NCBI GenBank assembly: GCA_002007295.1
Contig: LNZM01000099.1
Span: 1 to 64,000, forward strand
Reading direction: 5' to 3'
Origin: Candidatus Epulonipiscioides saccharophilum
GTDB lineage: Bacteria > Bacillota > Clostridia > Lachnospirales > Cellulosilyticaceae
DNA length: 64,000 nt
Part shown: piece by piece, positions 39,228-51,293 of the stretch
How the letters are laid out: each line of letters begins with the position of its first letter
Position numbering within the stretch: the first letter of the stretch is position 1
Translations under genes and position numbers: made by a program
The notes under the pieces: generated by a model
What the model saw: the letters and a program-made list of their open reading frames with translations, nothing else
Told to the model about the DNA's origin: nothing
The model's database searches: none

Positions 39228-39950
39228 ATGATTGAAATTAAAAATTTATATAAAAATTTTGGAGAACTAGAAGTTTTACGTGGCATTGATGATTATATAA
39301 AAAAAGGAGAAGTCGTTGTTGTAATTGGCCCATCCGGATCAGGAAAATCAACATATCTTAGATGTATAAACAAAATGGAAGAACTTACAAATGGAAACAT
39401 TATTATTAATAACAAAAATATTTTCGATAAAAATATTGATATTAATGAAATTAGACAACAGGTTGGTATGGTTTTTCAACATTTTAATTTGTTTCCACAT
39501 ATGACTATTTTAGAAAATATTACCTTAGCGCCAATGAAAATAAAAAAGCTATCTAAAGAACAAGCCGAAGAAAAGGCTTATGCTTTATTAGAACGAGTGG
39601 GCCTCGTAGATAAAGCAAACGAATATCCTAGTAAACTTTCTGGCGGTCAAAAACAAAGAATTGCTATTGCTAGAGCCTTAGCTATGGAACCTGAGATAAT
39701 GTTGTTTGATGAACCTACATCAGCATTGGATCCAGAAATGGTGAAGGAAGTTTTAGAAGTTATAAAAGATTTGGTTAAAGACGGTATGACGATGATTATT
39801 GTTACACATGAAATGGGCTTTGCAAAAGAAGTGGGAACTAGGCTGATATTTATGGATCAAGGTAAAATCTTAGAACAGGGTGATCCTAAAAAAATTTTTG
39901 AATGTCCAACAGAAGAACGTACAAAATTATTTTTTAGTAAAGTATTATAA
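39228..39950 (+). CDS. amino acid ABC transporter ATP-binding protein (GlnQ-like)
   Basis: [66 protein letters not shown]. Confidence 0.93.
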   Translation: MIEIKNLYKNFGELEVLRGIDDYIKKGEVVVVIGPSGSGKSTYLRCINKMEELTNGNIIINNKNIFDKNIDINEIRQQVGMVFQHFNLFPHMTILENITLAPMKIKKLSKEQAEEKAYALLERVGLVDKANEYPSKLSGGQKQRIAIARALAMEPEIMLFDEPTSALDPEMVKEVLEVIKDLVKDGMTMIIVTHEMGFAKEVGTRLIFMDQGKILEQGDPKKIFECPTEERTKLFFSKVL

Positions 39951-39979
39951 TAATTTCATTAATTTTAGGAGATATATAT

Positions 39980-40246
39980 ATGACTAACTTACAAAAGATA
40001 ATAATATTATCCACAGCCTTTTCAATAAGTCTATTGTCGGTGCGTGCTTTTGATATTAATAAAACTCTTAAGCAAACAGAAATGCAACTATCTCATATGT
40101 CAGAAGATGTAGACTTACTTAAACAAAAGATTGAAGACTTAGAATATCAGAAAACTTTGGTAGGTACAGATGAATATATAGAAAAGATTGCACGAGAGAA
40201 ATTAGGATTGATTAAAGAAGGCGATATCATATTTAAAGAAAGATAA
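39980..40246 (+). CDS. septum formation initiator family (FtsB/DivIC-like) protein
   Basis: Short N-terminal TM, coiled-coil, EYIEKIAREKLGLIKEGDIIF signature. Confidence 0.8.
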   Translation: MTNLQKIIILSTAFSISLLSVRAFDINKTLKQTEMQLSHMSEDVDLLKQKIEDLEYQKTLVGTDEYIEKIAREKLGLIKEGDIIFKER

Positions 40247-40424
40247 GCAATATTTTATAATAATTAATATTTAAAAGAAATATAAGTAATATTTGTGGAC
40301 AAGTAAGAAACAAAATGTTATAATAGATTTAATTAATAAGTTATATAAAAGAAGATTAGAAGGTGATAAAAACTGGTAGTATTAGGATAAAACGTTTATA
40401 AATTAATTTTTGGGGGAAAAACTA

Positions 40425-41624
40425 ATGAATATATTGTTATATTTAATGCTGATTGTTTTAATAGGTTTATTACTAACTTGTGCGTGGTATTTAAAAAAAA
40501 TAAAATTGCAAAGAGATCAATATGTTAACATATTAAATACTATACCGTATGCAATATCCGTTACAGATAATTCTAGGAATTGGATATTTATTAATAAAAT
40601 GACAGAAAAAATGGTTAACATGAAAAATTATAATGTAGTAGGTAGACCATGCAAAGAGTGGAGAAGTGAAATTTGTGATACTAATAAGTGTGGAATAACT
40701 TGTGCAAATAATGGAGTTCATAACACACGATTTGTAAGTGGAGACACATCATATCAAGTTGATGTAGAAATTATTAAAGACGAGATGGGGACGAAACAAG
40801 GATATGTAGAAATTATACAAGATATTTCTATTATAGATAAGAGTGTAAGGGATCAAGAGAAAATAGCAGATTTATTAAAACAAATATCAGCTAGTACAAA
40901 CAAATTTGCAGACATTTCAGATAATGTAAATAGTTCGGCACAATCTATGGCGGATAATGCAATGGAGCAAGCGGCAGTAATAGAAGAGTTTATAGCATTA
41001 ATAAATCAACTTTCTAATAATACGCTGAAAAACATAGAACAAATAAATGCAACCAGTAATATTTCTCAAGAAGCGCAGTCAAAAGCTGGCGTTGGAACAG
41101 TGCATATGAAAAACATGATAGGAGCTATGAAAGATATAGCGGACGCAAGTAACAATATTTCTGAAGTAATAAAAGTAATAGAAAATATAGCATCCCAAAC
41201 AAACTTATTAGCTCTTAATGCAGCTATTGAATCGGCTAGAGCTGGAGAAGCGGGAAAAGGATTTGCCGTTGTAGCGAATGAGATTAGGGATTTAGCTACT
41301 AAAAGTTCTGAAACAGTGAAAGACATTGAGAAAATGATATCTAACACATTAAATATCGTTAATAAAGGTCAAGAAATACTAGACAACACTAATGATGCTT
41401 TGGAAGATATTGCAAAAACTATAGAATACAATGTTGTTATAAATAAAGATTTACTGGATAATAGTGAAGCTCAAAAAATGTCCTTAAATGAATTAAGACA
41501 AGGCACAAGCCAATTAACTAATATAATGGATACTGCTGTAGCAAGTTCGGAAGAAAATTCAGCTATTAGCCAAGAAATGCTACAGGAAGTAGATACATTA
41601 AAAAATGTATTAGTTCATCATTAA
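40425..41624 (+). CDS. methyl-accepting chemotaxis protein with TM helix and PAS domain
   Basis: PAS-like [22 protein letters not shown] and MCP hairpin [37 protein letters not shown]. Confidence 0.9.
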   Translation: MNILLYLMLIVLIGLLLTCAWYLKKIKLQRDQYVNILNTIPYAISVTDNSRNWIFINKMTEKMVNMKNYNVVGRPCKEWRSEICDTNKCGITCANNGVHNTRFVSGDTSYQVDVEIIKDEMGTKQGYVEIIQDISIIDKSVRDQEKIADLLKQISASTNKFADISDNVNSSAQSMADNAMEQAAVIEEFIALINQLSNNTLKNIEQINATSNISQEAQSKAGVGTVHMKNMIGAMKDIADASNNISEVIKVIENIASQTNLLALNAAIESARAGEAGKGFAVVANEIRDLATKSSETVKDIEKMISNTLNIVNKGQEILDNTNDALEDIAKTIEYNVVINKDLLDNSEAQKMSLNELRQGTSQLTNIMDTAVASSEENSAISQEMLQEVDTLKNVLVHH

Positions 41625-41651
41625 GTTTTATTATAGAACATAAAGAATTAC

Positions 41652-42040
41652 CAGACAAGCCGTAAAGCCCCTAGCTTTAGCTATGGGGATATAAGGCTAT
41701 TAAATTTTTTCAAAAGATGTTTATATCTTTTATTTTTTGGATATACTTTTAGATACAACTGAATATAGACGGTTGCTAGAAGTAGTCGTTTCTAGCACAA
41801 AATATTCAATGTACCGAAAATGTTTCTAAAGTGAAACACGACAAGAAAAAGTCGTTAAAACGATTTCTTAAAGACTCAGTCTCGGATACATGGTAAAAGT
41901 GTATCAGCATACAAGACTATATGTCCTGTTGTACGAAGGGTAATGACATCCCCGTAACTAAAGGTCAGACTGGACTAGCAGAAATGAATTTGTCCCTTAA
42001 TCACTTTAGAATCCCCTGCCTTTAGGCGTGGGGAGTGTCA
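41652..42040 (+). mobile_element. IS200/IS605-like element without transposase; both subterminal hairpins retained, possible omegaRNA-like right end
   Basis: Left hairpin CCCCTAGC-TTTA-GCTATGGGG (41668-41688) and right hairpin CCCCTGCC-TTTA-GGCGTGGGG (42013-42033) followed by GAGTGTCA; TTAC at 41648-41651 as possible target; no ORF inside. Confidence 0.7.
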
Positions 42041-42309
42041 ATAAAAAAATAATATTGCTGTCAAATGGCAGCATTTTTTTTGTTAATTAGTAAGTAAACA
42101 TGCTTAAAATTAATTAAAATTTTTAAGATGATTAATTTTATAAAACCATGTCCATAATATATATTATAGTAGTTTTTAATCATTATAAAATATCGAAATA
42201 TATTGTTTAGAGTCGGGTTAAAAGTCATAAAAGTTGAAAGATTTGCGATGTTTTTTTGGAATAAAAAGGTATTTTCAAAAAATAAGTAGAACTTTTTTTC
42301 AAAAAATCC

Positions 42310-42338
42310 TTGCAATTTATTTTTTTATCGTATATAAT
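42310..42338 (+). promoter_or_regulatory. promoter of S10 operon
   Basis: TTGCAA - 17 nt - TATAAT, about 235 nt upstream of rpsJ. Confidence 0.75.
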
Positions 42339-42345
42339 CGGCCTT

Positions 42346-42445
42346 GTGTGACACTGGGAACTATGATCTAGGAGGTTACTACCTAATTTTAGGTAAATTT
42401 CTAGGGAGCGAAGATAGTTTTAAACTTATCGTCTTGTCACTGCTT
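42346..42445 (+). promoter_or_regulatory. structured 5' leader of the S10 operon
   Basis: Nested complementary arms: GTGACA(42348)/TGTCAC(42435), AACTAT(42359)/ATAGTT(42414), CTAG/CTAG, TACCTAA/TTAGGTA hairpin. Confidence 0.55.
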
Positions 42446-42572
42446 ATGAATGGAATAATAATCTTATATTCAAAAGTTCTTTTCTTTTGGTTTAGTTTAT
42501 AATGTCTATTAGCAGTGTATGATAACCCTGTCAGCATTGTCTTTATAAATTACAAAAGGAGGGAACTTTTTT

Positions 42573-42881
42573 ATGGCAGATAAGAAAATGAGAATTACTC
42601 TTAGAGCTTACGACCATAAGCTTATAGACCAAACAGCCGAGCAGATAGTTACTGTGGCTAAAAAATCTGGGGCTAGAGTTAGCGGTCCAATACCATTACC
42701 TACAAAGAAAGAAATTGTTACTATTCTTCGTGCGGTGCATAAATACAAAGATTCACGTGAGCAATTTGAACAAAGAACTCATAAGAGATTAATAGATGTA
42801 GAAGCGACACCAAAAATTGTAGAAGTATTAACCAGGCTAGATTTACCAGCTGGAGTAGAAGTAAAAGTAAAGCAAAGTTAA
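42573..42881 (+). CDS. rpsJ: 30S ribosomal protein S10
   Basis: [21 protein letters not shown]...[17 protein letters not shown]. Confidence 0.97.
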   Translation: MADKKMRITLRAYDHKLIDQTAEQIVTVAKKSGARVSGPIPLPTKKEIVTILRAVHKYKDSREQFEQRTHKRLIDVEATPKIVEVLTRLDLPAGVEVKVKQS

Positions 42882-42954
42882 TATCGGACAAGATTGCTTG
42901 TCTAGTATGATTACCCTAAAAAGTAATCCGCTGTAGATTAGGAGGCTATAAATA

Positions 42955-43590
42955 ATGAAAAAAGCTATAATGGCTAAAAAAATTGGCATGACTCAGATTT
43001 TCGATGAGAATGCTAATCTAATACCGGTTACAGTTTTAGAAGCTGGACCATGTACAGTAGTACAAAAGAAGACAAAAGAGAATGATGGTTATGAAGCTGT
43101 ACAAGTCGGCTTTGTGGACAAAAAAGAAAGAGTTACTATCAAACCTGAAAAGGGCCATTTTGATAAAGCAGGAGTTAAGCCTAAGAGATATTTAAAGGAA
43201 TTTAGATTAGATGACTGTTCTGGATTAGAAGTTGGTGCAGAAATTAAAGCTGAGGTTTTTGCCAAAGGTGAAAAAGTAGATGTTTCTGGAGTAACAAAAG
43301 GAAAAGGTTACACAAGTTCTATTAAAAAATATGGATATAGTAGAGGTCCGATGGCCCACGGTTCAAAATATCACCGTCATGCTGGATCAATGGGAGCAGC
43401 AACAAACCCTGGTCGTGTAATGAAGGGCAAAGGTTTACCATCTAGGATGGGTGGAGACAACGTAACTATCCAAAATTTAGAGATAGCAAGAGTTGATTCG
43501 GATAAAAATTTAATTCTAATAAAAGGTTGTGTTCCGGGTCCTAAAGGAACAGTTGTTACTCTAAAAAATAGCGTAAAGCACAGCAAATAG
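42955..43590 (+). CDS. rplC: 50S ribosomal protein L3
   Basis: [30 protein letters not shown]; operon order. Confidence 0.97.
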   Translation: MKKAIMAKKIGMTQIFDENANLIPVTVLEAGPCTVVQKKTKENDGYEAVQVGFVDKKERVTIKPEKGHFDKAGVKPKRYLKEFRLDDCSGLEVGAEIKAEVFAKGEKVDVSGVTKGKGYTSSIKKYGYSRGPMAHGSKYHRHAGSMGAATNPGRVMKGKGLPSRMGGDNVTIQNLEIARVDSDKNLILIKGCVPGPKGTVVTLKNSVKHSK

Positions 43591-43608
43591 AGAAAGGAGG
43601 AGTAGCAA

Positions 43609-44232
43609 ATGGCAAATATTAGTGTTTTAAATATGGCAGGCAAGAAAGTTGGCGAAGTATCTTTAAGCGATGAAATCTTTGCAGTAGAAATAAAAGAGCA
43701 TCTTGTTCATCAAGCAGTGGTATCTTACCTTGCAAATCAGCGTCAAGGAACACAATCTACAAAGACACGTGCGGAAGTTCGTGGAGGCGGTAGAAAACCT
43801 TGGCGACAAAAAGGTGGCGGTCGAGCAAGACAAGGTTCAATTCGTTCACCTCAATGGACAGGTGGTGGTGTTGTTTTTGCACCGAAGCCTAGAGATTATT
43901 CGTTTAAGTTTAATAGAAAAGAAAGACAACAAGCTTTAAAATGTGCATTGACTAGCCGAGTTAATGAGAATAAGATTATTGTATTAGATGAACTTCAATT
44001 ACAAGAAGCTAAAACTAAAGCTATGGTTAAGGTTTTGGATGCACTACAACTGAAAAAAGCTTTGATTGTAACTGAAGGCCCGTATGTTTTGGATATAAAA
44101 AGAGCAGCAGGAAATATCCAAGGAGTAAAAACTTCAGGAGTAAACAATATAAATGTGTATGATATTTTGAAATATGACACTTTTGTAGTAACTAAAGAAG
44201 CTCTTTCAAAAATTGAGGAGGTGTATAAATAA
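43609..44232 (+). CDS. rplD: 50S ribosomal protein L4
   Basis: [39 protein letters not shown]. Confidence 0.97.
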   Translation: MANISVLNMAGKKVGEVSLSDEIFAVEIKEHLVHQAVVSYLANQRQGTQSTKTRAEVRGGGRKPWRQKGGGRARQGSIRSPQWTGGGVVFAPKPRDYSFKFNRKERQQALKCALTSRVNENKIIVLDELQLQEAKTKAMVKVLDALQLKKALIVTEGPYVLDIKRAAGNIQGVKTSGVNNINVYDILKYDTFVVTKEALSKIEEVYK

Positions 44233-44531
44233 TGGCTGATATAAAATATTATGATGTAATAAAGAAACCGGTTGTTACAGAAAAAAGTATGGGCATTATG
44301 GAAGACAAGAAGTATACCTTTATTGTACACCCTAGTGCAACAAAAGTTCAAATTAAAGAAGCTGTAGAAAAAATGTTTCCGGATGTAAAAGTTGAACGTG
44401 TTAATACTATGAACTATGATGGTAAAACAAAGCGCCGTGGACGAACTCAAGGTAAAACCAGCAAATATAAAAAAGCTATTGTAAAACTTACAGAAGCAAG
44501 TGTTGATATCAATTTCTTCCAAGGTATGTAA
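44232..44531 (+). CDS. rplW: 50S ribosomal protein L23
   Basis: [39 protein letters not shown]. Confidence 0.96.
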   Translation: MADIKYYDVIKKPVVTEKSMGIMEDKKYTFIVHPSATKVQIKEAVEKMFPDVKVERVNTMNYDGKTKRRGRTQGKTSKYKKAIVKLTEASVDINFFQGM

Positions 44532-44605
44532 TAAGCCTAAAGAAATTTGATCTAAAATGAAACACGTGGCAGAGTGTAACAAAAATCGAAAGGAGAATTA
44601 AAGAG

Positions 44606-45439
44606 ATGGCAATTAAGAAATATAGACCATATACACCGTCTAGGAGACATATGACATCTTCATCATTTGAAGAAATTACCAAATCGACTCCAGAAAAATC
44701 TCTTGTGGTCAAATTAAAGAAAAATTCTGGTAGAAACAACCAGGGTAAGATTACTGTTCGTCATCGTGGTGGCGGCGCTACTATAAAGTATAGAATTATC
44801 GACTTTAAGAGAAATAAAGACGGTATTCCAGCTGTAGTAGCTAGTATAGAATACGATCCAAATAGAACAGCAAATATTGCTCTTTTAAATTATGTAGATG
44901 GAGAAAAGAGATATATTATTGCACCAGAAGGCCTAAAGGTTGGAGACAAGCTTATGAGTGGAGAGCAGGCCGAGATTAGAATAGGTAATGCACTTAGAAT
45001 GAAGGATATGCCTGTTGGTGTAAGCATTCACAATTTAGAGATGAAACCAGGAAAAGGTGGTCAATTAGTTAGAGCGGCTGGTCTTAGTGCTCAACTTATG
45101 GCTAAGGAAGGAAAATACGCTACTGTTAAACTTCCATCTGGAGAAATGAGACTACTTCCTATAGAGTGTAAAGCAACTATTGGTGTAATTGGTAACGGTG
45201 ACCATGAGCTTATAAATATTGGTAAGGCAGGACGCAAGCGTCATATGGGTATACGTCCAACAGTGCGTGGGTCCGTTATGAATCCAAACGATCACCCACA
45301 TGGTGGTGGTGAAGGTAGATCTCCAATTGGTAGACCTGCTCCTTGTACTCCTTGGGGTAAACCGGCTCTTGGATATAAGACAAGAAAGAAAAACAAGCAT
45401 TCAAATAAGTATATCGTTCGTCATCGTGATAAGAAATAA
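44606..45439 (+). CDS. rplB: 50S ribosomal protein L2
   Basis: [17 protein letters not shown]...[19 protein letters not shown]. Confidence 0.98.
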   Translation: MAIKKYRPYTPSRRHMTSSSFEEITKSTPEKSLVVKLKKNSGRNNQGKITVRHRGGGATIKYRIIDFKRNKDGIPAVVASIEYDPNRTANIALLNYVDGEKRYIIAPEGLKVGDKLMSGEQAEIRIGNALRMKDMPVGVSIHNLEMKPGKGGQLVRAAGLSAQLMAKEGKYATVKLPSGEMRLLPIECKATIGVIGNGDHELINIGKAGRKRHMGIRPTVRGSVMNPNDHPHGGGEGRSPIGRPAPCTPWGKPALGYKTRKKNKHSNKYIVRHRDKK

Positions 45440-45461
45440 GTTTATAAAGGAGGTTTAAGAC

Positions 45462-45746
45462 GTGGCTCGTTCAATAAAAAAAGGACCGTTTGCTGATGAT
45501 CATCTTCTTAAGAAAATAGATGCTATGAACGCTGCAGACGAAAAAAAGGTTATAAAAAGTTGGTCTCGCAGATCTACTATATTTCCATCTATGGTAGGAC
45601 ATACTATAGCACTTCATGACGGAAGAAAACATGTTCCTGTATTTATTACAGAGGATATGGTTGGTCATAAACTAGGAGAGTTTGCCTTAACTAGAACGTA
45701 TCGAGGACATGGTAAAGATGCGGAGAAAAGATCTAGGGTTAGATAA
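45462..45746 (+). CDS. rpsS: 30S ribosomal protein S19
   Basis: [18 protein letters not shown]. Confidence 0.97.
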   Translation: MARSIKKGPFADDHLLKKIDAMNAADEKKVIKSWSRRSTIFPSMVGHTIALHDGRKHVPVFITEDMVGHKLGEFALTRTYRGHGKDAEKRSRVR

Positions 45747-45773
45747 ATTTAATAGAAAGGAGTTGTTAATAAG

Positions 45774-46172
45774 ATGGCTAAAGGACACAGATCACAGATA
45801 AAAAGAGATAGAAATGAAGAACAAAAAGAGCAAAGACCTTATGCTAAAGCTAGATATGTTAGACTTTCTAGTTCAAAAGCTAAAATTGTGCTAGACCAAA
45901 TTAAAGGTAAAGATATCCGAACAGCTATAGGTATTTTAAGGTATACACCAAGATATGCAGCAGATATCATTATAAAAATTTTAAATTCTGCAGTTGCGAA
46001 TGCGGAGCACAATAATGGGTTAAATGCAGCAAACTTAATTGTTCAAGAAGCGTATGCTACGCAAGGGCCTACTCTTAAAAGAATTCGTCCAAGAGCGCAG
46101 GGACGTGCGTTTAGAATCGAAAAGAAGACTAGCCACATAACCGTGGTATTAAATGAGAGAAATCTAGGATAG
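45774..46172 (+). CDS. rplV: 50S ribosomal protein L22
   Basis: [22 protein letters not shown]...[23 protein letters not shown]. Confidence 0.97.
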   Translation: MAKGHRSQIKRDRNEEQKEQRPYAKARYVRLSSSKAKIVLDQIKGKDIRTAIGILRYTPRYAADIIIKILNSAVANAEHNNGLNAANLIVQEAYATQGPTLKRIRPRAQGRAFRIEKKTSHITVVLNERNLG

Positions 46173-46182
46173 GAGGTTAAAA

Positions 46183-46842
46183 ATGGGTCAAAAAGTAAAT
46201 CCTCATGGATTAAGAGTAGGAATTATTAAAGATTGGGATGCAAGATGGTTTGCAGATAAAAAAACTTTTGCTGATTGTTTGGTTGAAGATGATAAGATTA
46301 GAAAATTTATCAAGAAAAAGCTTTATGCTGCTGGAATAGATAGAATAGAAATCGAAAGAATGTCTGGCAAACTTAGAGTTCATGTTTCTACAGCTAAGCC
46401 TGGTATTGTTATTGGTAAAGGTGGAGCATCTATAGAAGCTCTTCGCCAAGAAGTACAAAAGATGACAAAAGAAAGAGTGTCAATAAATATTGTACAGATT
46501 GATAGACCAGAAATAAATGCGCAATTAGCAGCTGAAAACGTAGCACTTCAGTTAGAAAACCGTACAGCGTTTCGTAGAGCTATGAAACAAGTTATGGGAC
46601 GAGCTATGAAAGCTGGAGCTAAGGGTATAAAAGTTTCTTGTTCTGGCCGCTTAGGTGGGGCTGAAATGGCAAGGACCGAAGCTTATTCAGAGGGTACAAT
46701 TCCACTACAAACCTTAAGAGCTGACATAGAGTATGGTTTTGCAGAAGCGGATACAACTTATGGTAAGCTTGGTATTAAAGTATGGATCTACAAAGGAGAA
46801 GTACTTCCTCAAAAAACAGTTAAGGAAGGGAGCGAAAAATAA
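46183..46842 (+). CDS. rpsC: 30S ribosomal protein S3
   Basis: [22 protein letters not shown]. Confidence 0.98.
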   Translation: MGQKVNPHGLRVGIIKDWDARWFADKKTFADCLVEDDKIRKFIKKKLYAAGIDRIEIERMSGKLRVHVSTAKPGIVIGKGGASIEALRQEVQKMTKERVSINIVQIDRPEINAQLAAENVALQLENRTAFRRAMKQVMGRAMKAGAKGIKVSCSGRLGGAEMARTEAYSEGTIPLQTLRADIEYGFAEADTTYGKLGIKVWIYKGEVLPQKTVKEGSEK

Positions 46843-47282
46843 TGTTAATGCCAAAAAGAGTAAAGCGCCGTAGACAATTTCGAGGGCGTATGAAAGGCAA
46901 AGCTACTCGTGGTAATAAAATCACTTATGGTGAGTACGGAATTATTGCATTAGAGCCAGGATGGATAAAATCCAATCAAATTGAATCAGCCCGTATTGCT
47001 ATGACACGTTATATTAAGCGTGGTGGTAAAGTTTGGATTAAGATATTCCCGGATAAGCCTGTTACAGCAAAACCAGCTGAAACAAGGATGGGTTCTGGTA
47101 AAGGTTCGCCTGAGTATTGGGTGGCTGTAGTAAAACCAGGTCGTGTTATGTTTGAACTTTCGGGCGTAGCAGAAGAAGTGGCAAGAGAAGCACTTAGGTT
47201 AGCAATTCATAAATTGCCAATCAAATGTAAAGTCGTTTCTCGTGCGGAACAAGAAATGGTAGGTGATGGTAGTGAAAACTAA
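46842..47282 (+). CDS. rplP: 50S ribosomal protein L16
   Basis: [25 protein letters not shown]. Confidence 0.97.
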   Translation: MLMPKRVKRRRQFRGRMKGKATRGNKITYGEYGIIALEPGWIKSNQIESARIAMTRYIKRGGKVWIKIFPDKPVTAKPAETRMGSGKGSPEYWVAVVKPGRVMFELSGVAEEVAREALRLAIHKLPIKCKVVSRAEQEMVGDGSEN

Positions 47283-47532
47283 AGAAATTTTGAACGATTT
47301 AAGAGCTAAAAATTCTGAAGAGTTACAGGCTGAATTGGTAAGTGCAAAAAAAGAACTTTTTAATCTAAGATTTCAAAATGCTACCAATCAGTTGGACAAT
47401 ACAGCACGTATTAAAGATGTAAGAAAAAATATTGCACGTATTCAAACAATTCTTACACAACAAGAACCGAAAAAAGAACACATTTTAAGAGGTTCTCGTG
47501 AGAAAAGAAAAGCTTGTAAAGGCCATAAATAA
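47263..47532 (+). CDS. rpmC: 50S ribosomal protein L29 (start codon among ATG/GTG at 47263-47272 uncertain)
   Basis: [34 protein letters not shown]. Confidence 0.93.
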   Translation: MMVVKTKEILNDLRAKNSEELQAELVSAKKELFNLRFQNATNQLDNTARIKDVRKNIARIQTILTQQEPKKEHILRGSREKRKACKGHK

Positions 47533-47550
47533 AGGATAGGAGGGAAAAAA

Positions 47551-47808
47551 GTGGAGCAAAGGAATTTACGCAAAACCTTAATTGGTATTGTTACCAGTGA
47601 CAAAATGGATAAAACAATTACCGTGGCTGTGGTAAACAGTGTTAAGCATCCTCTTTATGGCAAAATTATAAAGAGAACATACAAACTTCATGCACATGAT
47701 GAGCAGAACGAATGCCGAAAAGGTGATAGAGTTAAAGTTATGGAAACTAGGCCACTATCTAAGCTAAAAAGATATAGATTAGTGGAGATTGTAGAAAAAG
47801 CTAAATAG
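47551..47808 (+). CDS. rpsQ: 30S ribosomal protein S17
   Basis: [21 protein letters not shown]. Confidence 0.97.
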   Translation: MEQRNLRKTLIGIVTSDKMDKTITVAVVNSVKHPLYGKIIKRTYKLHAHDEQNECRKGDRVKVMETRPLSKLKRYRLVEIVEKAK

Positions 47809-47881
47809 TTAGTGTGATAAGATTTAAGCAAGTATCTACGGTAAGCAGTTTATTTTATATAAAAGAAGGAGGAACCTTACA

Positions 47882-48250
47882 GTGATCCAACAAGAAAGCA
47901 GATTAAAAGTTGCAGATAACACCGGTGCAAAAGAGTTACTTTGTATACGTGTAATGGGTGGCTCTACAAGGCGCTACGCTAGTGTCGGTGATATTATTGT
48001 TGCTTCAGTTAAACAAGCAACACCCGGGGGCGTTGTCAAAAAAGGAGACGTTGTAAAAGCAGTAGTTGTTCGTACAGTTAAAGAGATCAGAAGAGCAGAC
48101 GGGTCATATATTCGTTTTGATGAAAACGCAGCAGTAATTATCAGAGAGGATAAAAATCCGAGAGGAACCCGTATTTTTGGACCAGTAGCGAGAGAGTTAA
48201 GAGAGAGAAAGTATACAAAAATCTTATCCCTTGCTCCAGAGGTTTTATAG
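47882..48250 (+). CDS. rplN: 50S ribosomal protein L14
   Basis: [28 protein letters not shown]. Confidence 0.97.
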   Translation: MIQQESRLKVADNTGAKELLCIRVMGGSTRRYASVGDIIVASVKQATPGGVVKKGDVVKAVVVRTVKEIRRADGSYIRFDENAAVIIREDKNPRGTRIFGPVARELRERKYTKILSLAPEVL

Positions 48251-48260
48251 GAGGGTAGAA

Positions 48261-48593
48261 ATGAAAACAAGGCTAAAAAAAGGCGACAAAGTAATCATTA
48301 TCGCCGGTAAAGATAAAAAGACCAAAAATAGCTCTGGCGAAGGTGTTATTACTTTTATCGACAGAAAAAAGGATAGAGTTATAGTTGAAGGTTTAAATAT
48401 GGGAACTAAACATTTTAAGCCAACTAACACTAATAATCAGGGTGGTAGAATAGAAAAAGAGATGCCTATACACATTTCTAATGTAATGTATTCTTACAAA
48501 GGAAATCCGGTTCGTTTAGGTGTTGATTTTAAAGAAGATGGTAAGAAGTTTCGTGTTGCTATAGTAAAAGGCGAGCGTATAGCAATAGATTAA
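48261..48593 (+). CDS. rplX: 50S ribosomal protein L24
   Basis: LKKGDKVIIIAGKDKKTKNSSGEGVI; ATG 48261 preceded by ggaggg. Confidence 0.95.
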   Translation: MKTRLKKGDKVIIIAGKDKKTKNSSGEGVITFIDRKKDRVIVEGLNMGTKHFKPTNTNNQGGRIEKEMPIHISNVMYSYKGNPVRLGVDFKEDGKKFRVAIVKGERIAID

Positions 48594-48618
48594 TTAAGAA
48601 GGAAAGGAGAAAAACTAA

Positions 48619-49161
48619 GTGACTGCTAGATTAAAAACGGAATATAATGAAAAAATCGTAGATGCGATGATGAGTAAGTTTCAATATAAAAATAGGCTAC
48701 AAGTGCCTAAAGTTGAGAAAATAGTTATTAATATGGCTATTGGAGAAGCGAAGGATAATGCAAAAATCCTAGAGAGTGCTTCAAGAGATTTAGAGATGTT
48801 GTCTGGACAAAAACCTATTATAACTAGGGCTAAAAAGTCCGTAGCTGCGTTTAAGTTACGAGAGGGTATGCCTATAGGATGTAAAGTAACACTTAGGGGC
48901 GCTAAAATGTATGAATTTTTAGATCGTCTTGTAAATGTTGCACTTCCTAGAGTTAGAGACTTTAGAGGAGTAAGTTCTAAATCTTTTGATGGCCGTGGAA
49001 ACTATGCTATGGGAGTTAGAGAACAACTTATTTTTCCAGAGATAGAGTATGATAAAATCGATAAAGTTAGAGGTATGGACATAATAGTTGTAACTACCGC
49101 AAAAACGGATGAAGAATCAAGAGAGTTATTAACACAATTTGGTATGCCATTCCAAAAATAA
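48619..49161 (+). CDS. rplE: 50S ribosomal protein L5
   Basis: [23 protein letters not shown]...[30 protein letters not shown]. Confidence 0.97.
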   Translation: MTARLKTEYNEKIVDAMMSKFQYKNRLQVPKVEKIVINMAIGEAKDNAKILESASRDLEMLSGQKPIITRAKKSVAAFKLREGMPIGCKVTLRGAKMYEFLDRLVNVALPRVRDFRGVSSKSFDGRGNYAMGVREQLIFPEIEYDKIDKVRGMDIIVVTTAKTDEESRELLTQFGMPFQK

Positions 49162-49187
49162 GGGCTAAACTTTAAGAGGAGGTTATC

Positions 49188-49373
49188 ATGGCAAAAAGAT
49201 CTATGAAAGTGAAGCAACAAAGACCAGCTAAATTTTCTACACAAGCATATTCAAGATGCAAGATTTGTGGTCGTCCACATGCTTATATTAGAAAATATGG
49301 TATATGCCGTATTTGCTTCAGAGAATTAGCTTATAAAGGACAAATACCAGGTGTAAAAAAAGCAAGCTGGTAA
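49188..49373 (+). CDS. rpsN: 30S ribosomal protein S14 type Z (zinc-binding)
   Basis: 61 aa with [25 protein letters not shown] Cys motifs. Confidence 0.96.
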   Translation: MAKRSMKVKQQRPAKFSTQAYSRCKICGRPHAYIRKYGICRICFRELAYKGQIPGVKKASW

Positions 49374-49397
49374 AATAAGAAAGGAGGATTTACAAAG

Positions 49398-49799
49398 ATG
49401 ACAATGAGTGACCCAATTGCAGATATGCTTACTAGAATTAGAAACGCTAATACTGCAAAACATGACAGTGTTGAAATACCTTCTTCTAAGATGAAGAGAG
49501 CTATCTCCGAAATTTTATTAGAAGAGGGATATATAAAAGGTTATGAAGTAATAGAAGACGGCGTAAAGCAGACCATTAGGATGAAACTTAAATATGGTAA
49601 AAATAAGAGCGAAAAGATTATATCTGGCATAAAGAAAATATCTAAGCCTGGATTAAGAGTATACGCAGATACTGAACATTTACCAAGAGTTTTGGGAGGT
49701 TTAGGTACAGCTATTATTTCTACTAGCAAAGGTGTCGTAACGGACAAGGTAGCTAGAAAGCAAAAAATAGGTGGAGAAGTTATAGCATTTATTTGGTAA
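49398..49799 (+). CDS. rpsH: 30S ribosomal protein S8
   Basis: [16 protein letters not shown]. Confidence 0.97.
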   Translation: MTMSDPIADMLTRIRNANTAKHDSVEIPSSKMKRAISEILLEEGYIKGYEVIEDGVKQTIRMKLKYGKNKSEKIISGIKKISKPGLRVYADTEHLPRVLGGLGTAIISTSKGVVTDKVARKQKIGGEVIAFIW

Positions 49800-49818
49800 A
49801 ATAAAGGAGGTGCAAGGC

Positions 49819-50358
49819 ATGTCACGTATTGGTAGAATGCCAATAGAAATTCCGGCTGGAGCTACAGTTAGTCTTGGAGACGAGAATCACGTTACTGTAA
49901 AAGGGCCAAAAGGAACACTAGAAAAATCTTTTGACAAAGCAATGAGTATTTCAGTAGAAGGCAATCAGGTTGTAGTAACAAGACCTAATGACTTAAAAAG
50001 AAATAGAGCATTGCATGGACTTACTAGAAGCTTGATTTTTAACATGGTTACAGGTGTAACTAATGGATATAAAAAAGAGTTAGAAATCAATGGTGTAGGA
50101 TATAGAGCACAAAAACAAGGTAAGAAATTAGTTTTATCTCTTGGATACTCTCATCCAGTTGAAATGAACGATCCAGAAGGGATCACAACAACTATAGAGG
50201 GAAATAAGATTATTGTTACTGGTATTAATAAAGAACACGTTGGTCAATTTGCAGCTGAAATCAGAATTAAGCGTCCACCAGAGCCGTATAAGGGCAAAGG
50301 TATTAGATATGTTGATGAAGTTGTAAGACGTAAAGAAGGTAAAACTGGTAAGAAATAA
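49819..50358 (+). CDS. rplF: 50S ribosomal protein L6
   Basis: [17 protein letters not shown]...[14 protein letters not shown]. Confidence 0.97.
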   Translation: MSRIGRMPIEIPAGATVSLGDENHVTVKGPKGTLEKSFDKAMSISVEGNQVVVTRPNDLKRNRALHGLTRSLIFNMVTGVTNGYKKELEINGVGYRAQKQGKKLVLSLGYSHPVEMNDPEGITTTIEGNKIIVTGINKEHVGQFAAEIRIKRPPEPYKGKGIRYVDEVVRRKEGKTGKK

Positions 50359-50389
50359 TCGGTGAAATAATCTGTAAAGGAGACAAACA

Positions 50390-50752
50390 ATGGTACACAA
50401 AGAATCACGTACTGCTATTCGAGAGAAGAAGCATAAAAAAGTTCGTAATAAAATTTCTGGAACTAGCAATAGACCAAGACTTTCTGTATTTAGAAGTGAA
50501 AAGCATATATATGCACAAATCATCGATGATACTAAAGGCATAACTATTGCTTCAGCTTCAAGTATAGCAAAAGAGCAAAAACTTGAAAATGGTGCGGATA
50601 TTGAAGCAGCAAAGAAAGTTGGTAGTTTAATTGCTAAAAATGCAATATCTAAAGGTGTAAAAGAAGTCGTATTTGACAGAGGTGGATTTATATATCATGG
50701 TAGAGTAAAGGCTTTGGCTGACGCAGCTAGAGAAGCTGGACTACAATTCTAA
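50390..50752 (+). CDS. rplR: 50S ribosomal protein L18
   Basis: [26 protein letters not shown]. Confidence 0.97.
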   Translation: MVHKESRTAIREKKHKKVRNKISGTSNRPRLSVFRSEKHIYAQIIDDTKGITIASASSIAKEQKLENGADIEAAKKVGSLIAKNAISKGVKEVVFDRGGFIYHGRVKALADAAREAGLQF

Positions 50753-50771
50753 AAGAAAGGAGAACGATACG

Positions 50772-51284
50772 GTGGCAAGAAGACAATTATTTGATTATAA
50801 AACAATGGAACTAGAAGAAAAAGTTGTTACTATTAAGAGAGTAACAAAAGTTGTTAAAGGTGGACGTACTTTTCGTTTTTCAGCTTTAGTTGTAGTAGGA
50901 GATAGAAATGGTCATGTAGGTGTAGGCTTAGGTAAGGCCATGGAAATACCAGATGCTATAAAAAAAGGAATAGAAGATGCAAAGAAAAACTTAATTTATA
51001 TCGAAAGAAACGATGTAGATAGTATATATCACCCACTTGTTGGAGATTTTGGTGGAGCTAGCGTTTTACTAAAACCGGCTTTTGAAGGAACAGGTGTTAT
51101 TGCAGGAGGTCCGGCACGTGCTGTGCTAGAGTTAGCTGGAATAAGAAATATAAGAACAAAATCATTAGGTTCTAACAACAAGAAAAACGTAGTTCATGCA
51201 ACTATCGAAGGGCTTGCAGCATTGAAAACACCTAGTTCAGTAGCAAAATTACGTGGCAAAACTGTTGCTGAGATTTTGGGTTAG
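50772..51284 (+). CDS. rpsE: 30S ribosomal protein S5
   Basis: [42 protein letters not shown]. Confidence 0.97.
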   Translation: MARRQLFDYKTMELEEKVVTIKRVTKVVKGGRTFRFSALVVVGDRNGHVGVGLGKAMEIPDAIKKGIEDAKKNLIYIERNDVDSIYHPLVGDFGGASVLLKPAFEGTGVIAGGPARAVLELAGIRNIRTKSLGSNNKKNVVHATIEGLAALKTPSSVAKLRGKTVAEILG

Positions 51285-51293
51285 GAGGACGAC

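Noticed and set aside
42061-42315. 84-aa minus-strand ORF upstream of the S10 operon
   Set aside because: AT-rich, Phe/Asn/Ile-biased, overlaps the promoter region; no RBS or motif.
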